DNA from: an uncultured Nocardioides sp.
Lineage (GTDB): Bacteria > Actinomycetota > Actinomycetes > Propionibacteriales > Nocardioidaceae
Reading direction: 5' to 3'
Assembly: GCF_947488025.1 (NCBI RefSeq)
Contig: NZ_CANKYS010000012.1
Span: 62,001-126,000 of the forward strand
Length of the DNA: 64,000 bases
Within the stretch, counting starts at the first letter, position 1. The number at the start of each line of letters is the position of its first letter. The notes beneath the pieces are model-generated. The model searched no databases. It saw only the letters and a list, made by a program, of their open reading frames with translations, and had not been told where the DNA came from. Positions 29,738 through 37,714 of this stretch are shown in pieces. The position numbers and the translations under genes are program-made.

Positions 29738-30571
29738 ATGAGCCACCAGCTCGACCTCACCTTCGACACCCCCGAACCGATCGACCTCTACGTCGAGAAC
29801 GGTCGCGGTCGTGTCGACGTCACCGCCACCGACACCACCGAGACCACCATCCGCATCACCGGCGAGCGCGCCGAGGAGTTCGACGTGCGCGACCTCGGCG
29901 ACCGGATCGCGATCATCGCCCCCCGGCGGGGCGGTGGCCTCCTCGGCAGGGACCCGCACGCGGAGATCGTGGTCGAGGTCCCCGTCGCCAGCGGGCTGCA
30001 GGCCAAGGTCGGCAGCAGCGACGTCCGCACCCACGGCCGGTTCGGCGACGTCCGGGTCGACAGCGGCTCGGGTGACGTCTCGCTCGACGTCGTCGAGGGC
30101 GACGTCCTCGTCCAGACCGGCTCCGGCGACCTGGTCGCCCACCACGTCCTCGGCGAGACGCGCCTCAAGTCCGGCTCGGGCGACGTCCTCGTCCGGCGAG
30201 CCGAGTCGGCGCTGGTCGTCACGACGGGCAGCGGCGACGTCCGAGTCGAGTCGGCCCGCGCCGAGCTCGCGGTCAAGACGGGCTCGGGCGACACGCACGT
30301 CCTGTCGATGGGCGGCGAGGCCGTGGTCAACACCGGCTCGGGCGACCTGGTCATCGGCGAGGTCGCCTCGGGCCGGGTCACGGCCAAGACCGCCAGCGGC
30401 GACGTGAGCATCGGGGTGGTGCCCGGTACGCCGGTGTGGACCGACGTCCGCACCGTGAGCGGCCGGCTCAGCTCGACGCTCCCGAGCACGGGCGAGCCGG
30501 CACCCGACCAGCCCTACCTCGAGGTGCGCGCGACCACGGCGTCCGGAGACGTCACCCTCCACCACAGCTGA
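29738..30571 (+). CDS. DUF4097 beta-repeat protein
   Basis: A 277-aa protein dominated by a parallel beta-type repeat in which a SGD or GSGD turn recurs roughly every 17-19 residues (for example VDSGSGDVSLDV, VQTGSGDLVAH, LKSGSGDVLVRR, VVTTGSGDVRVE). This is the DUF4097 adhesin-like fold found in putative regulators and envelope proteins. There is no signal peptide or membrane segment, so this copy is cytoplasmic. It follows the RHH gene by 116 bp and precedes a 32-aa peptide gene by 41 bp, suggesting a small operon. Function unknown. Confidence 0.85.
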   Translation: MSHQLDLTFDTPEPIDLYVENGRGRVDVTATDTTETTIRITGERAEEFDVRDLGDRIAIIAPRRGGGLLGRDPHAEIVVEVPVASGLQAKVGSSDVRTHGRFGDVRVDSGSGDVSLDVVEGDVLVQTGSGDLVAHHVLGETRLKSGSGDVLVRRAESALVVTTGSGDVRVESARAELAVKTGSGDTHVLSMGGEAVVNTGSGDLVIGEVASGRVTAKTASGDVSIGVVPGTPVWTDVRTVSGRLSSTLPSTGEPAPDQPYLEVRATTASGDVTLHHS

Positions 30572-30612
30572 CACCCGACCTCACCGACCGACGAGAAGGA
30601 AGGAGCACCGCC

Positions 30613-30711
30613 ATGCACGACTCGTTCACCGACATCGAGCTGATCGCACGTCACCGCATCGCCGAGCGCGTGCGCTACTCCCCGCGCGCACCCCGCACCA
30701 AGCGCCGCTGA
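30613..30711 (+). CDS. 32-aa basic small protein
   Basis: A short reading frame with a good ribosome site (GGAAGGAG, 7-8 nt before the ATG). The product begins MHDSFTDIELIARHRIAERV and ends in the basic segment RAPRTKRR. No known family. It lies 41 bp after the DUF4097 gene on the same strand, so it is probably the last gene of that unit. The weak hairpin at about 30719-30742 may end the transcript. Confidence 0.55.
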   Translation: MHDSFTDIELIARHRIAERVRYSPRAPRTKRR

Positions 30712-30738
30712 GCGCTGGCTGACCCCGGCCGCTGCCGG

Positions 30739-31704
30739 TCAGGACTTCATCGCCACGCCGCGCCGCCAGTAGCCCATGAAGGCGACCTGGCTGCGGTCGA
30801 AGCCGAGCTCCTTGACCAGGTGGCGGCGCAGGCCGGTGACGACCTTCGACTCGCCGGCGATCCAGGCGTAGGTGCCGCCCACGCCCGCCACGTCGCCGGG
30901 GACGTCCTCGCCCGAGGAGGAGTAGAACGGCGTCTCCCACAGGTCGGGGTCCACCTCGTCGGGGGCCACCTGGACCTCGGCGCCGGCCACGCCGGAGGAG
31001 CCCGGATCGAGGTGGGCCACCACGGCGTCGTGCAGACCCGTGCCGAGGTCGGCACCCTCGCGGGCCAGCCACACGACCCGGACGCCCGCCGGACGGCGTA
31101 CGTCCTGGACGTCGGCAGCGAGCGGGACCTCGAGGAACGCCGTCCCGGTGGCGTCGTCCGGCAGCTGCTCGAGCACCGTGCAGACGGCCGGCACGGCCGT
31201 CTCGTCGCCCACGAGCAGCAGCTCCGCACCCGGACCGGGCGTGAACTCGATGCCGCCGTAGGGGAAGCCGCGCCGCGGGGCGAGCAGCGCGATGCGGTCA
31301 CCGACGCTGGCGCGCGACGCCCAGAGCGAGCCGGGGCCGACCAGGTCGCCCTCGAGGTGGAGCACCATGTCGACGACCAGGGTGGTCTGCGCACCGGAGC
31401 CGCGGACGTCGCGGACCGTGTAGGTGCGCATGTGGCCGCGCTCGGCCGCCGGACGCTCCAGCCACGTCGCGAACCAGGTGCCGTCGGCGTCCTCGGTGGA
31501 GGTGATGCCGCCCGTCTCGGGGTCGGGGAGGATCAGCTTGATCCGCTGGTCCCAGCGCGGGCCGTCGACACCGAAGTCGGCGAGGGCGGCGCTGCCGAGC
31601 TCGACCCGGACGAAGGTCGGCGACAGCCGCTCGACCGCGACCACCTCGACCTCGGTGAAGAGCATGGGCAGGACAGCGCGGTTCGAGCTGGCGGTCACGG
31701 TCAT
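30739..31704 (-). CDS. siderophore-interacting protein (FAD ferric-siderophore reductase)
   Basis: A 321-aa ViuB/SIP-family flavoprotein that releases iron by reducing the ferric siderophore in the cytoplasm. Visible signatures: RTYTVRDVR (FAD-binding, RxYTxR type) around residue 92, LLLVGDETAVPAV (~165) as nucleotide-binding start and the C-terminal AWIAGESKVV plus GYWRRG. The start ATG at 31704 overlaps the ATPase stop. Last gene of the five-gene uptake operon read from the iron box at 35.75 kb. Confidence 0.93.
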   Translation of the reverse strand: MTVTASSNRAVLPMLFTEVEVVAVERLSPTFVRVELGSAALADFGVDGPRWDQRIKLILPDPETGGITSTEDADGTWFATWLERPAAERGHMRTYTVRDVRGSGAQTTLVVDMVLHLEGDLVGPGSLWASRASVGDRIALLAPRRGFPYGGIEFTPGPGAELLLVGDETAVPAVCTVLEQLPDDATGTAFLEVPLAADVQDVRRPAGVRVVWLAREGADLGTGLHDAVVAHLDPGSSGVAGAEVQVAPDEVDPDLWETPFYSSSGEDVPGDVAGVGGTYAWIAGESKVVTGLRRHLVKELGFDRSQVAFMGYWRRGVAMKS

Positions 31705-32567
31705 CGGGTCTCCTGGCTGGAGGGGGCGGACGGACGGGTGCGGCCGGGCTGGTGGCGCCCGACCGGTACGACGAGCGGGGTGTGCGAGACCGGGTCGTCG
31801 ATCACCCGGTTGTCGAGGCCGAACACGGTGCGTACGACGTCCTCGGTCACGACCTCGCGGGGACTGCCCTCCGCGACGATCCGCCCGGTGTGCAGCGCGA
31901 CGAGGTGGTCGGCGTAGCGGGCCGACAGGTTGAGGTCGTGCAGCACCATCACGATCGTGGTGCCGCGGCGGGCGTTGAGCTCGGCGAGCAGGTCGAGCAT
32001 CTCGACCTGGTGGGCGACGTCGAGGTAGGTCGTGGGCTCGTCGAGCAGCAGCAGGTCGGTGCCCTGCGCGAGCGCCATCGCGATCCACACCCGCTGGCGC
32101 TGGCCGCCGGAGAGCTCGTCGACGACCCGGTCGGCGAGGTCGAGGGTGTCGGTGAGGGTCAGCGCCTCGGCGACCGCCTCGTCGTCGGCGTGGGTCCAGC
32201 GACCGAAGGGGCCGTGGTGCGGGTGGCGGCCGCGACCGACCAGGTCCGCGACGGTCACCCCCTCGGGGGCGACGGGGTTCTGCGGCAGCAGCCCGAGCGT
32301 GCGGGCGACCTGCTTGGTGGGGAGCCGGTGGATGGCCTCCCCGTCGAGGAGCACCGACCCCGACCGCGGGCGGAGCAGCCGGGCGAGGCCGCGCAGCAGG
32401 GTCGACTTGCCGCACGCGTTGGCGCCGACGATGACGGTGATCCGCCCGTGCGGGACCTGCAGGTGGAGGTCGCGGACGACGGCCGTGTCGGTGTAGCCGA
32501 GCGTCAGGCCGCTCGCCTCCAGCCGGGCGGGGGTGTCGGCGGTGAGGGTGGTGGCGGGCGCGGTCAT
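31701..32567 (-). CDS. iron-siderophore ABC transporter, ATPase
   Basis: A 288-aa FecE/FepC-type ATPase. Walker A is GANACGKST, followed by the Q-loop in LLPQNP, the LSGGQRQR signature, Walker B LLLLDEPT and the H-loop in VLHDLN. It energises uptake through the two FecCD permeases encoded immediately upstream; both gene junctions overlap by 4 nt. The YLDVAHQ segment after Walker B is typical of the siderophore/cobalamin subfamily. Confidence 0.95.
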   Translation of the reverse strand: MTAPATTLTADTPARLEASGLTLGYTDTAVVRDLHLQVPHGRITVIVGANACGKSTLLRGLARLLRPRSGSVLLDGEAIHRLPTKQVARTLGLLPQNPVAPEGVTVADLVGRGRHPHHGPFGRWTHADDEAVAEALTLTDTLDLADRVVDELSGGQRQRVWIAMALAQGTDLLLLDEPTTYLDVAHQVEMLDLLAELNARRGTTIVMVLHDLNLSARYADHLVALHTGRIVAEGSPREVVTEDVVRTVFGLDNRVIDDPVSHTPLVVPVGRHQPGRTRPSAPSSQETR

Positions 32568-33640
32568 GCCGCTCTCCTTCGACGGTGTCCGGTGAGGGGG
32601 CCGCGGGCGAGCAGCCAGAGCAGGAACGGTGCGCCGAAGGCGCCGGTGACGACGCCCACGGGCAGGTTGAGGTCGGCGAAGGCGTAGGCGCCGGCGTAGT
32701 CGCCCGCCAGCACGATCACCGCGCCGACGAGGCCGGCGGCGGGGAGCGTCGTACGACCCCGGTTGAGGGCCCGCGCGATCGGCCCCGACAGGAACGCCAC
32801 GAACGCCACGGGGCCGGCGGCGGCGACGCCGACGGCGACCAGCAGGACGCCGAGGAGCATGAGCAGGTCGGTGCGGCCGCGCCCGACCCCGAGGCCGGCG
32901 GCGGCGTCGTCACCGAGCTCGGTCGCGCGCAGCGAGCGCGCGGCCCATGCCGTCGCGGGCAGCAGCACGGCCAGCGCGAGGGCCAGCAGCCCGATCGCCT
33001 GCCACGCGACCCCGTTGACGCTGCCGGTCAGCCAGCGCAGCACCAGCTGGACGTCGTACTCGTCGACGCGGGTGAAGACGTACTGGATGACCGACTGCAT
33101 GGCGGCGGCGAGGCCGATGCCGGCCAGGACGAGGCGGAAGCCGCCGTGGTCGCCGGCGACGGCCCGCACGGTGAGGGCGACGGCGAGGGCTCCCAGGATC
33201 GCGGCGGCGGAGACCGGCCAGCCGGTCCAGCCAGCCAGGGCGATGGCGGAGATGGCGGCGGCGCTCGCGCCGAGGCTGACGCCGACGATGTCGGGGCTGG
33301 CGAGGGGGTTGCGCAGCGTGGTCTGGAAGATGGCGCCGCCGACGCCGAAGGCCACGCCGACGAGCACGGCCAGGACGGCACGCGGGAGCTTGGACTCCAT
33401 CACGATGTAGGTGGCGCCGGGGATCTGCTCGCCACCCAGGATGCGCACGAAGTCGGGGACGGTGACCGTGAAGTCGCCCAGCAGCACGCGAGCGGCGAAG
33501 GCACCGACCAGGGCGAGGACGAGACCCGTGAGAAGGCGTCGGTGGTGGCGCAGCGGCGCCCGGCGCGCACGTCGTACGACGTCGAGGGCGTGCTGCGCGG
33601 TGGGCTCCGTGGTGGCAGGCCGGTCGACGGTCACGGTCAC
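32564..33640 (-). CDS. iron-siderophore ABC transporter, FecCD permease 2
   Basis: A 358-aa FecCD-family membrane protein with about nine to ten helices. The cytoplasmic coupling motif region RATELGDDAAAGLGV (~240) and the family segment NPLASPDIVGVSLGAS (~110) are clear. It pairs with the permease encoded just upstream to form the heterodimeric channel. Overlaps both neighbours by 4 nt, implying coupled translation. Confidence 0.95.
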   Translation of the reverse strand: MTVTVDRPATTEPTAQHALDVVRRARRAPLRHHRRLLTGLVLALVGAFAARVLLGDFTVTVPDFVRILGGEQIPGATYIVMESKLPRAVLAVLVGVAFGVGGAIFQTTLRNPLASPDIVGVSLGASAAAISAIALAGWTGWPVSAAAILGALAVALTVRAVAGDHGGFRLVLAGIGLAAAMQSVIQYVFTRVDEYDVQLVLRWLTGSVNGVAWQAIGLLALALAVLLPATAWAARSLRATELGDDAAAGLGVGRGRTDLLMLLGVLLVAVGVAAAGPVAFVAFLSGPIARALNRGRTTLPAAGLVGAVIVLAGDYAGAYAFADLNLPVGVVTGAFGAPFLLWLLARGPLTGHRRRRAA

Positions 33641-34671
33641 AACGCCCTCCCGGTGCGGCGGATCAGGGCGAGGAAGACGGGGACGCCGACGGCGGCGGCC
33701 ATGATCCCGACCTGCACCTCCGACGGCGGCAGCACGACGCGACCGACGGTGTCGGCGACGACGACGAGGACGGCGCCGCCGAGCATGGAGAAGGGCAGCA
33801 GGCGGCGGTGGTCGGGGCCGACGAGGGCGCGTACGACGTGGGGCACGACGAGGCCGACGAAGGCGATCGGCCCGGCCAGGGCGGTCGCGGTGCCGGCGAG
33901 CAGGACGATCGCGACAGCGATCACCAGCCGGTCGCGGGTGGTGTGGCGACCGAGCCCGCGGGCCAGGTCGTCGCCGAGGGCGAGGGTGTTGAGCAGGCGT
34001 GCGCCGGCGAGGGCCAGCAGCGCGCCGAGGACCAGGAACGGCAGACCGGCGAGGAGCACGTCGGTGCCCCGCCCGGCGACGGTGCCGACCTGCCAGAAGC
34101 GGAAGCTCTCCATCGTCTTGCGGTCGGCAAGGAGCAGGCCGGTGGTCCAGCTGGCGAGGCCGGCGCTGAGGGCCGCGCCGGTGATGGCGAGCTTCATCGG
34201 CGTCGCGCCGTCGCGACCCAGCGACGCGATGCCGTGCACGGCCGCCGCGGCGACGGCGGCTCCGAGGAACGCCAGCGGCAGGAAGGCGCCCATCCCGGAC
34301 AGCCCGAACGCCGTCATGCCGACGACCATCGCGAAGGTGGCTCCGGCGTTGACGCCGAGGATGCCGGGGTCGGCCAGCGGGTTGCGGGTCAGCCCCTGCA
34401 TGAGCGCCCCGGCCAGTCCGAGGGCCGCACCGACGGCGAGGCCGAGGACGGTGCGGTCCAGTCGCGCCTCGACCACCGGGTGCAGCGGGTGGGCGGCGTC
34501 CCAGACCGCCTCGAGCGGCAGGGCGCGGGCCCCGACGAGCAGCGACAGGGCGCCGGCACCGGCCAGCGCCACGACCGAGATCGCGACGCTGACCGGCAGG
34601 GCGGGACGACGCCTCTGGCCTCCCCCCGGAGCCCTGGAGACGTCGTCCCGCGTCGGGACGAGGGCGGTCAT
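33637..34671 (-). CDS. iron-siderophore ABC transporter, FecCD permease 1
   Basis: A 344-aa FecCD-family permease. Family signatures are LMQGLTRNPLADPGILGVNA (~95) and ALGDDLARGLG (~230), which contacts the ATPase. About nine hydrophobic helices. The start overlaps the stop of the binding-protein gene by one nucleotide (TGATG), and the stop overlaps the next permease by 4 nt. Confidence 0.95.
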   Translation of the reverse strand: MTALVPTRDDVSRAPGGGQRRRPALPVSVAISVVALAGAGALSLLVGARALPLEAVWDAAHPLHPVVEARLDRTVLGLAVGAALGLAGALMQGLTRNPLADPGILGVNAGATFAMVVGMTAFGLSGMGAFLPLAFLGAAVAAAAVHGIASLGRDGATPMKLAITGAALSAGLASWTTGLLLADRKTMESFRFWQVGTVAGRGTDVLLAGLPFLVLGALLALAGARLLNTLALGDDLARGLGRHTTRDRLVIAVAIVLLAGTATALAGPIAFVGLVVPHVVRALVGPDHRRLLPFSMLGGAVLVVVADTVGRVVLPPSEVQVGIMAAAVGVPVFLALIRRTGRAL

Positions 34672-35717
34672 CAGCCCTCGAGTGCCTCGACCACGTGAGG
34701 CAGGAAGTCGCTCACGATGACCGGGATGGAGAGGGGCGTGGGGTTGGTGGACGCCATCGCGTTCTGCTTGTCGGTCTCGGCGTACCAGCGGCCGTCGGCG
34801 ATCGCGGGGATCTGGCCGAGCAGCTTGTCGCCCTCGATGGTCTCGACGTTGTCGGGCGAGTCGACCCAGGTGACGAAGACGTCGGAGTCGAGGTCGGCCG
34901 CCTGCTCGGCCGACACCGTGCCGTAGAACTCGCCCGGCTTGATCGCCTCGGCGACGGCGGGCGCGTCGACCATGCCGAAGTCGCGCAGGATCGACACGCG
35001 CGGGTCCTCGGGGGCGTACATGCCGATGGTGGAGAGGTCGGTGGCGGCGAGGTAGCCGTAGATCAGCTCGGCACCCTCGAGCTCGGGGTTGGCCTCGGCG
35101 GCCTCGGCGATGGTGGCCTCGGTGTCGGCCGCGACCTCCTCGGCGAGCGCCGTACGACCCAGCGCCTGGCCGACCATCTCGAGCGACGTCCGCCAGTCGG
35201 TGGTCCACGGCGCCTCGGGGTAGGCGACGACCGGGGCGATCTTGGAGAGCTTGGCGTACTCCGCGTCGGTGATGCCGGAGTTGGTGGCCAGGATCAGGTC
35301 GGGCGCGAGCTCGGCGACCTCGTCGATCGGCGCACCGTCGGCGTCGTCGTAGCGGACGGGCGCCTCGGCACCGGCCTCCTCGACGGCCGCGTCGAACCAG
35401 TCGGTCGAGCCGCCCTCGTTGCCGCCCCACGTGATCTTGGTGGCACCGACGGGGACGACGCCCAGCGCGAGGGCGTGGTCGTGGTCGGTCCAGCCGAGGG
35501 TCGCCACCCGGGTCGGCTCGGACTCGATCGTGGTCTCGCCGAGCGCGTGCTCGATGGTGACCGGGAAGGCGTCGGGGTCCACGGACGTGGTCGAGGTCGG
35601 CTCCGCCGCGGCCTCGGTCCCGCTGGTGGACCCGGTGCTGCAGCCGGCGAGGGCGGCGACCAGGACGGTGGCCGCGGCGACCTTGATCGGGGTGGGCACG
35701 GCGAGGCTTCGCTTCAT
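34671..35717 (-). CDS. iron-siderophore substrate-binding lipoprotein
   Basis: A 348-aa class III (FecB/FepB-like) solute-binding lipoprotein. It has a lipoprotein signal peptide with lipobox LAGC (Cys ~26) and a Thr/Ser-rich linker. The mature part has GETTIESEPTRVATLGW, the typical first strand-helix, and APDLILATNSG and VFVTWVDS segments. It captures ferric siderophore outside the membrane and delivers it to the FecCD permeases. First gene of the operon, 36 bp downstream of an iron-box-like site. Confidence 0.95.
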   Translation of the reverse strand: MKRSLAVPTPIKVAAATVLVAALAGCSTGSTSGTEAAAEPTSTTSVDPDAFPVTIEHALGETTIESEPTRVATLGWTDHDHALALGVVPVGATKITWGGNEGGSTDWFDAAVEEAGAEAPVRYDDADGAPIDEVAELAPDLILATNSGITDAEYAKLSKIAPVVAYPEAPWTTDWRTSLEMVGQALGRTALAEEVAADTEATIAEAAEANPELEGAELIYGYLAATDLSTIGMYAPEDPRVSILRDFGMVDAPAVAEAIKPGEFYGTVSAEQAADLDSDVFVTWVDSPDNVETIEGDKLLGQIPAIADGRWYAETDKQNAMASTNPTPLSIPVIVSDFLPHVVEALEG

Positions 35718-35752
35718 CAGGACTCCGGGTGGCTTGGTAAGGCGACACTAAC

Positions 35753-35771
35753 TAAGGGAAGCCTAACCACA
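35753..35771 (-). promoter_or_regulatory. IdeR/DtxR-like iron box
   Basis: Read on the minus strand, TGTGGTTAGGCTTCCCTTA matches about 14 of 19 positions of the IdeR/DtxR consensus TTAGGTTAGGCTAACCTAA, including the GGTTAGGCT half. It lies 36 bp upstream of the binding-protein start, where iron-loaded repressor would block transcription of the siderophore operon. Confidence 0.75.
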
Positions 35772-35830
35772 CCCCGTCCGATTAACGCAACGAGGGTGTG
35801 CCGTAATCCGCGATGTGGACCGCGCGAGCC

Positions 35831-36406
35831 TCAGATGGGCGTGCGGTGGAACCCCTGGAACGACCGGCTCGGGGTGGGCCCGCGCTGGCCCTGGTAGCGC
35901 GAGCCGTACTTCTCCGAGCCGTAGGGGTGCTCGCTCGGCGAGGAGAGCCGGAAGAAGCAGAACTGGCCGATCTTCATCCCGGGGTAGAGCTTGATCGGCA
36001 GCGTCGCGACGTTGGCCAGCTCGAGCGTGACGTGGCCGGAGAAGCCGGGGTCGACGAAGCCCGCCGTCGCGTGGGTGAGCAGGCCGAGCCGGCCCAGCGA
36101 CGACTTCCCCTCCACCCGCGCGGCGATGTCGTCGGGCAGGGACACGACCTCGTACGTCGAGCCGAGGACGAACTCGCCCGGGTGCAGGATGAACGGCTCC
36201 TCGCCCTCCGGCTCGACCTCGCGGGTGAGCTCGGACTGGTCGGCGGCCGGGTCGATGTGCGGGTAGCGGTGGTTCTCGAAGACGCGGAAGAACCGGTCGA
36301 GGCGTACGTCCACGCTCGAGGGCTGCATCATCGCCGGGTCCCACGGATCGAGCGCGATCCGGCCGGCGTCGATCTCAGCGGTGATGTCGCGATCGGAGAG
36401 CAGCAC
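35831..36406 (-). CDS. dcd: dCTP deaminase
   Basis: A 191-aa trimeric enzyme of the dUTPase/Dcd fold, converting dCTP to dUTP for dTMP synthesis (some actinobacterial forms also hydrolyse dUTP to dUMP). Signatures are MQPSSVDVRLDRFFRVF, the EGKSSLGRLGL motif with the conserved Ser-Ser-Arg site, THATAGFVDPGFSGHVTLE with the catalytic Glu and KIGQFCFFRL. Full length. Monocistronic, divergent from the SGNH hydrolase gene. Confidence 0.96.
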   Translation of the reverse strand: MLLSDRDITAEIDAGRIALDPWDPAMMQPSSVDVRLDRFFRVFENHRYPHIDPAADQSELTREVEPEGEEPFILHPGEFVLGSTYEVVSLPDDIAARVEGKSSLGRLGLLTHATAGFVDPGFSGHVTLELANVATLPIKLYPGMKIGQFCFFRLSSPSEHPYGSEKYGSRYQGQRGPTPSRSFQGFHRTPI

Positions 36407-36486
36407 GCGGCCGACCCTAGCGCTCGCGCCCGCTGGTCGAGGAGGGACGAAGTCCCGTCACGAGACCCACTTGCCACAATGGATCG

Positions 36487-37260
36487 GTGACCTTCCACCG
36501 CTACGTCGCCCTGGGCGACTCCTTCACCGAGGGCGTCGGCGACCCCGACCCCACGCGCCCCAACGGGCTGCGCGGCTGGGCCGACCGCGTCGCCGAGGTG
36601 CTCGCCCAGCAGACCGACGACTTCGGCTACGCCAACCTCGCCATCCGCGGCCGCAAGCTCGCCGCCATCGTCGCCGAGCAGGTCGACGCCGCCGTCGCGC
36701 TCGAGCCCGACCTGGTCACCATCCACGGCGGCGGCAACGACGTCCTGCGCCCCCGCGTCGACATCGACACCCTCGCCCGCACGTACGACGACGCGATCGC
36801 GCGGCTGCGGGCCACCGGGGCCCACGTGGTCATGTTCACCATCTTCGACCCGGGCGCCGGCGGCATCTACGGGCCGATGCGCGGCCGGATGGCGATCTTC
36901 AACGAGTGGGTCCGCGAGATCGCCGACCGGCACGGGGCCACCGTGGTCGACATGTGGCGGATGCGCGACATCGAGATCGCCGGCGTCATGGACACCGACC
37001 GGATGCACCTCAACAGCTCCGGCCACACCCACATGGCCCACGCCGTCCTCGAGGCGATCGGCGTCGAGCACGGCATGGACCCCGTGACCGTCGGCCCGCT
37101 CCCCGTCCTCGGCCGTCGCGAGACCTGGGCCGCCAACGCCCAGTGGACCCGCGAGTTCCTCGTGCCGTGGGTCCACCGCCGGCTCACCGGGCGCTCCTCC
37201 GGCGATGCCGTCTCGCCGAAGCATCCCGCCCTGTCCGACGTACGGCCCACGGTCAGGTAG
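36487..37260 (+). CDS. SGNH/GDSL hydrolase
   Basis: A 257-aa esterase-fold protein. The four conserved blocks are visible: GDSFTEGVGD with the nucleophile Ser (~12), the Gly in AIRGRKL, GGGNDVL with the oxyanion Asn (~78), and DRMHLNSSGH with the catalytic Asp and His (~172-180). No signal peptide, so cytoplasmic; natural ester substrate unknown. Starts at GTG 36487. Located immediately upstream of tRNA-Gly. Confidence 0.9.
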   Translation: MTFHRYVALGDSFTEGVGDPDPTRPNGLRGWADRVAEVLAQQTDDFGYANLAIRGRKLAAIVAEQVDAAVALEPDLVTIHGGGNDVLRPRVDIDTLARTYDDAIARLRATGAHVVMFTIFDPGAGGIYGPMRGRMAIFNEWVREIADRHGATVVDMWRMRDIEIAGVMDTDRMHLNSSGHTHMAHAVLEAIGVEHGMDPVTVGPLPVLGRRETWAANAQWTREFLVPWVHRRLTGRSSGDAVSPKHPALSDVRPTVR

Positions 37261-37289
37261 CATCTGGCCCGCCGTCTGCGGTCGGCACT

Positions 37290-37365
37290 GCGGATGTAGC
37301 TCAGCTGGTAGAGCGCGACCTTCCCAAGGTCGATGTCGCGAGTTCGAATCTCGTCATCCGCTCCA
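37290..37365 (+). tRNA. tRNA-Gly (CCC anticodon)
   Basis: A complete 76-nt cloverleaf with encoded CCA. Acceptor stem GCGGATG / CATCCGC; D-arm GCTC..GAGC; anticodon stem CGACC / GGTCG around the loop TTCCCAA with anticodon CCC at 37323-37325; T-arm GCGAG / CTCGT around TTCGAAT; discriminator T. It reads GGG glycine codons. Its last 37 nt are repeated 44 bp downstream. Confidence 0.96.
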
Positions 37366-37409
37366 TCCACATTTCTTCCCAGCGCGCCGAGCGCGACGCT
37401 CTGCCCACC

Positions 37410-37446
37410 GTCGATGTCGCGAGTTCGAATCTCGTCATCCGCTCCA
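37410..37446 (+). repeat. 37-bp duplicate of the tRNA-Gly 3' end
   Basis: Exact copy of 37329-37365: variable loop, T-arm, 3' acceptor strand and CCA. The 5' half of the tRNA is not intact here, although GAGCGCGAC (about 37389-37397) matches the D-arm/anticodon-stem region, so this may be a decayed second tRNA. A duplicated tRNA 3' end is also the form of an attachment-site pair left by an integrative element. Confidence 0.85.
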
Positions 37447-37564
37447 ACTCTTGCCCCACAGCCCGACACGGCCCCACCACCGAGCGGTGGTCCACCCACA
37501 TCCGTGGCGCTCGGAACGTCGCTCCACCACCGCCCGACGAGGCGACCCCGGCGTGTCGTCGTAC

Positions 37565-37618
37565 GAGCGGTGAGCCACGCAGGTTCTGGCGCCCGGAAAC
37601 CTGCCTCACGCACCGCTC
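37565..37618 (+). repeat. 54-nt palindromic REP-like element, copy A
   Basis: Outer arms GAGCGGTG / CACCGCTC and inner arms GCAGGTT / AACCTGC form a long imperfect hairpin. Same length and arms as the two elements at 57.8-58.0 kb. It lies in the gap between tRNA-Gly and the C39-like protease gene, and I see no other feature in that gap (37447-37714). Confidence 0.85.
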
Positions 37619-37714
37619 ACATCCCCTCATTGGGGCAGGAGTGAGACTTGCGACTTCTGGGACCAGAGAGGACAGTGAGGCGTCCGTCGTTTCTCGGTTC
37701 GAAGGTCTTCCCCC

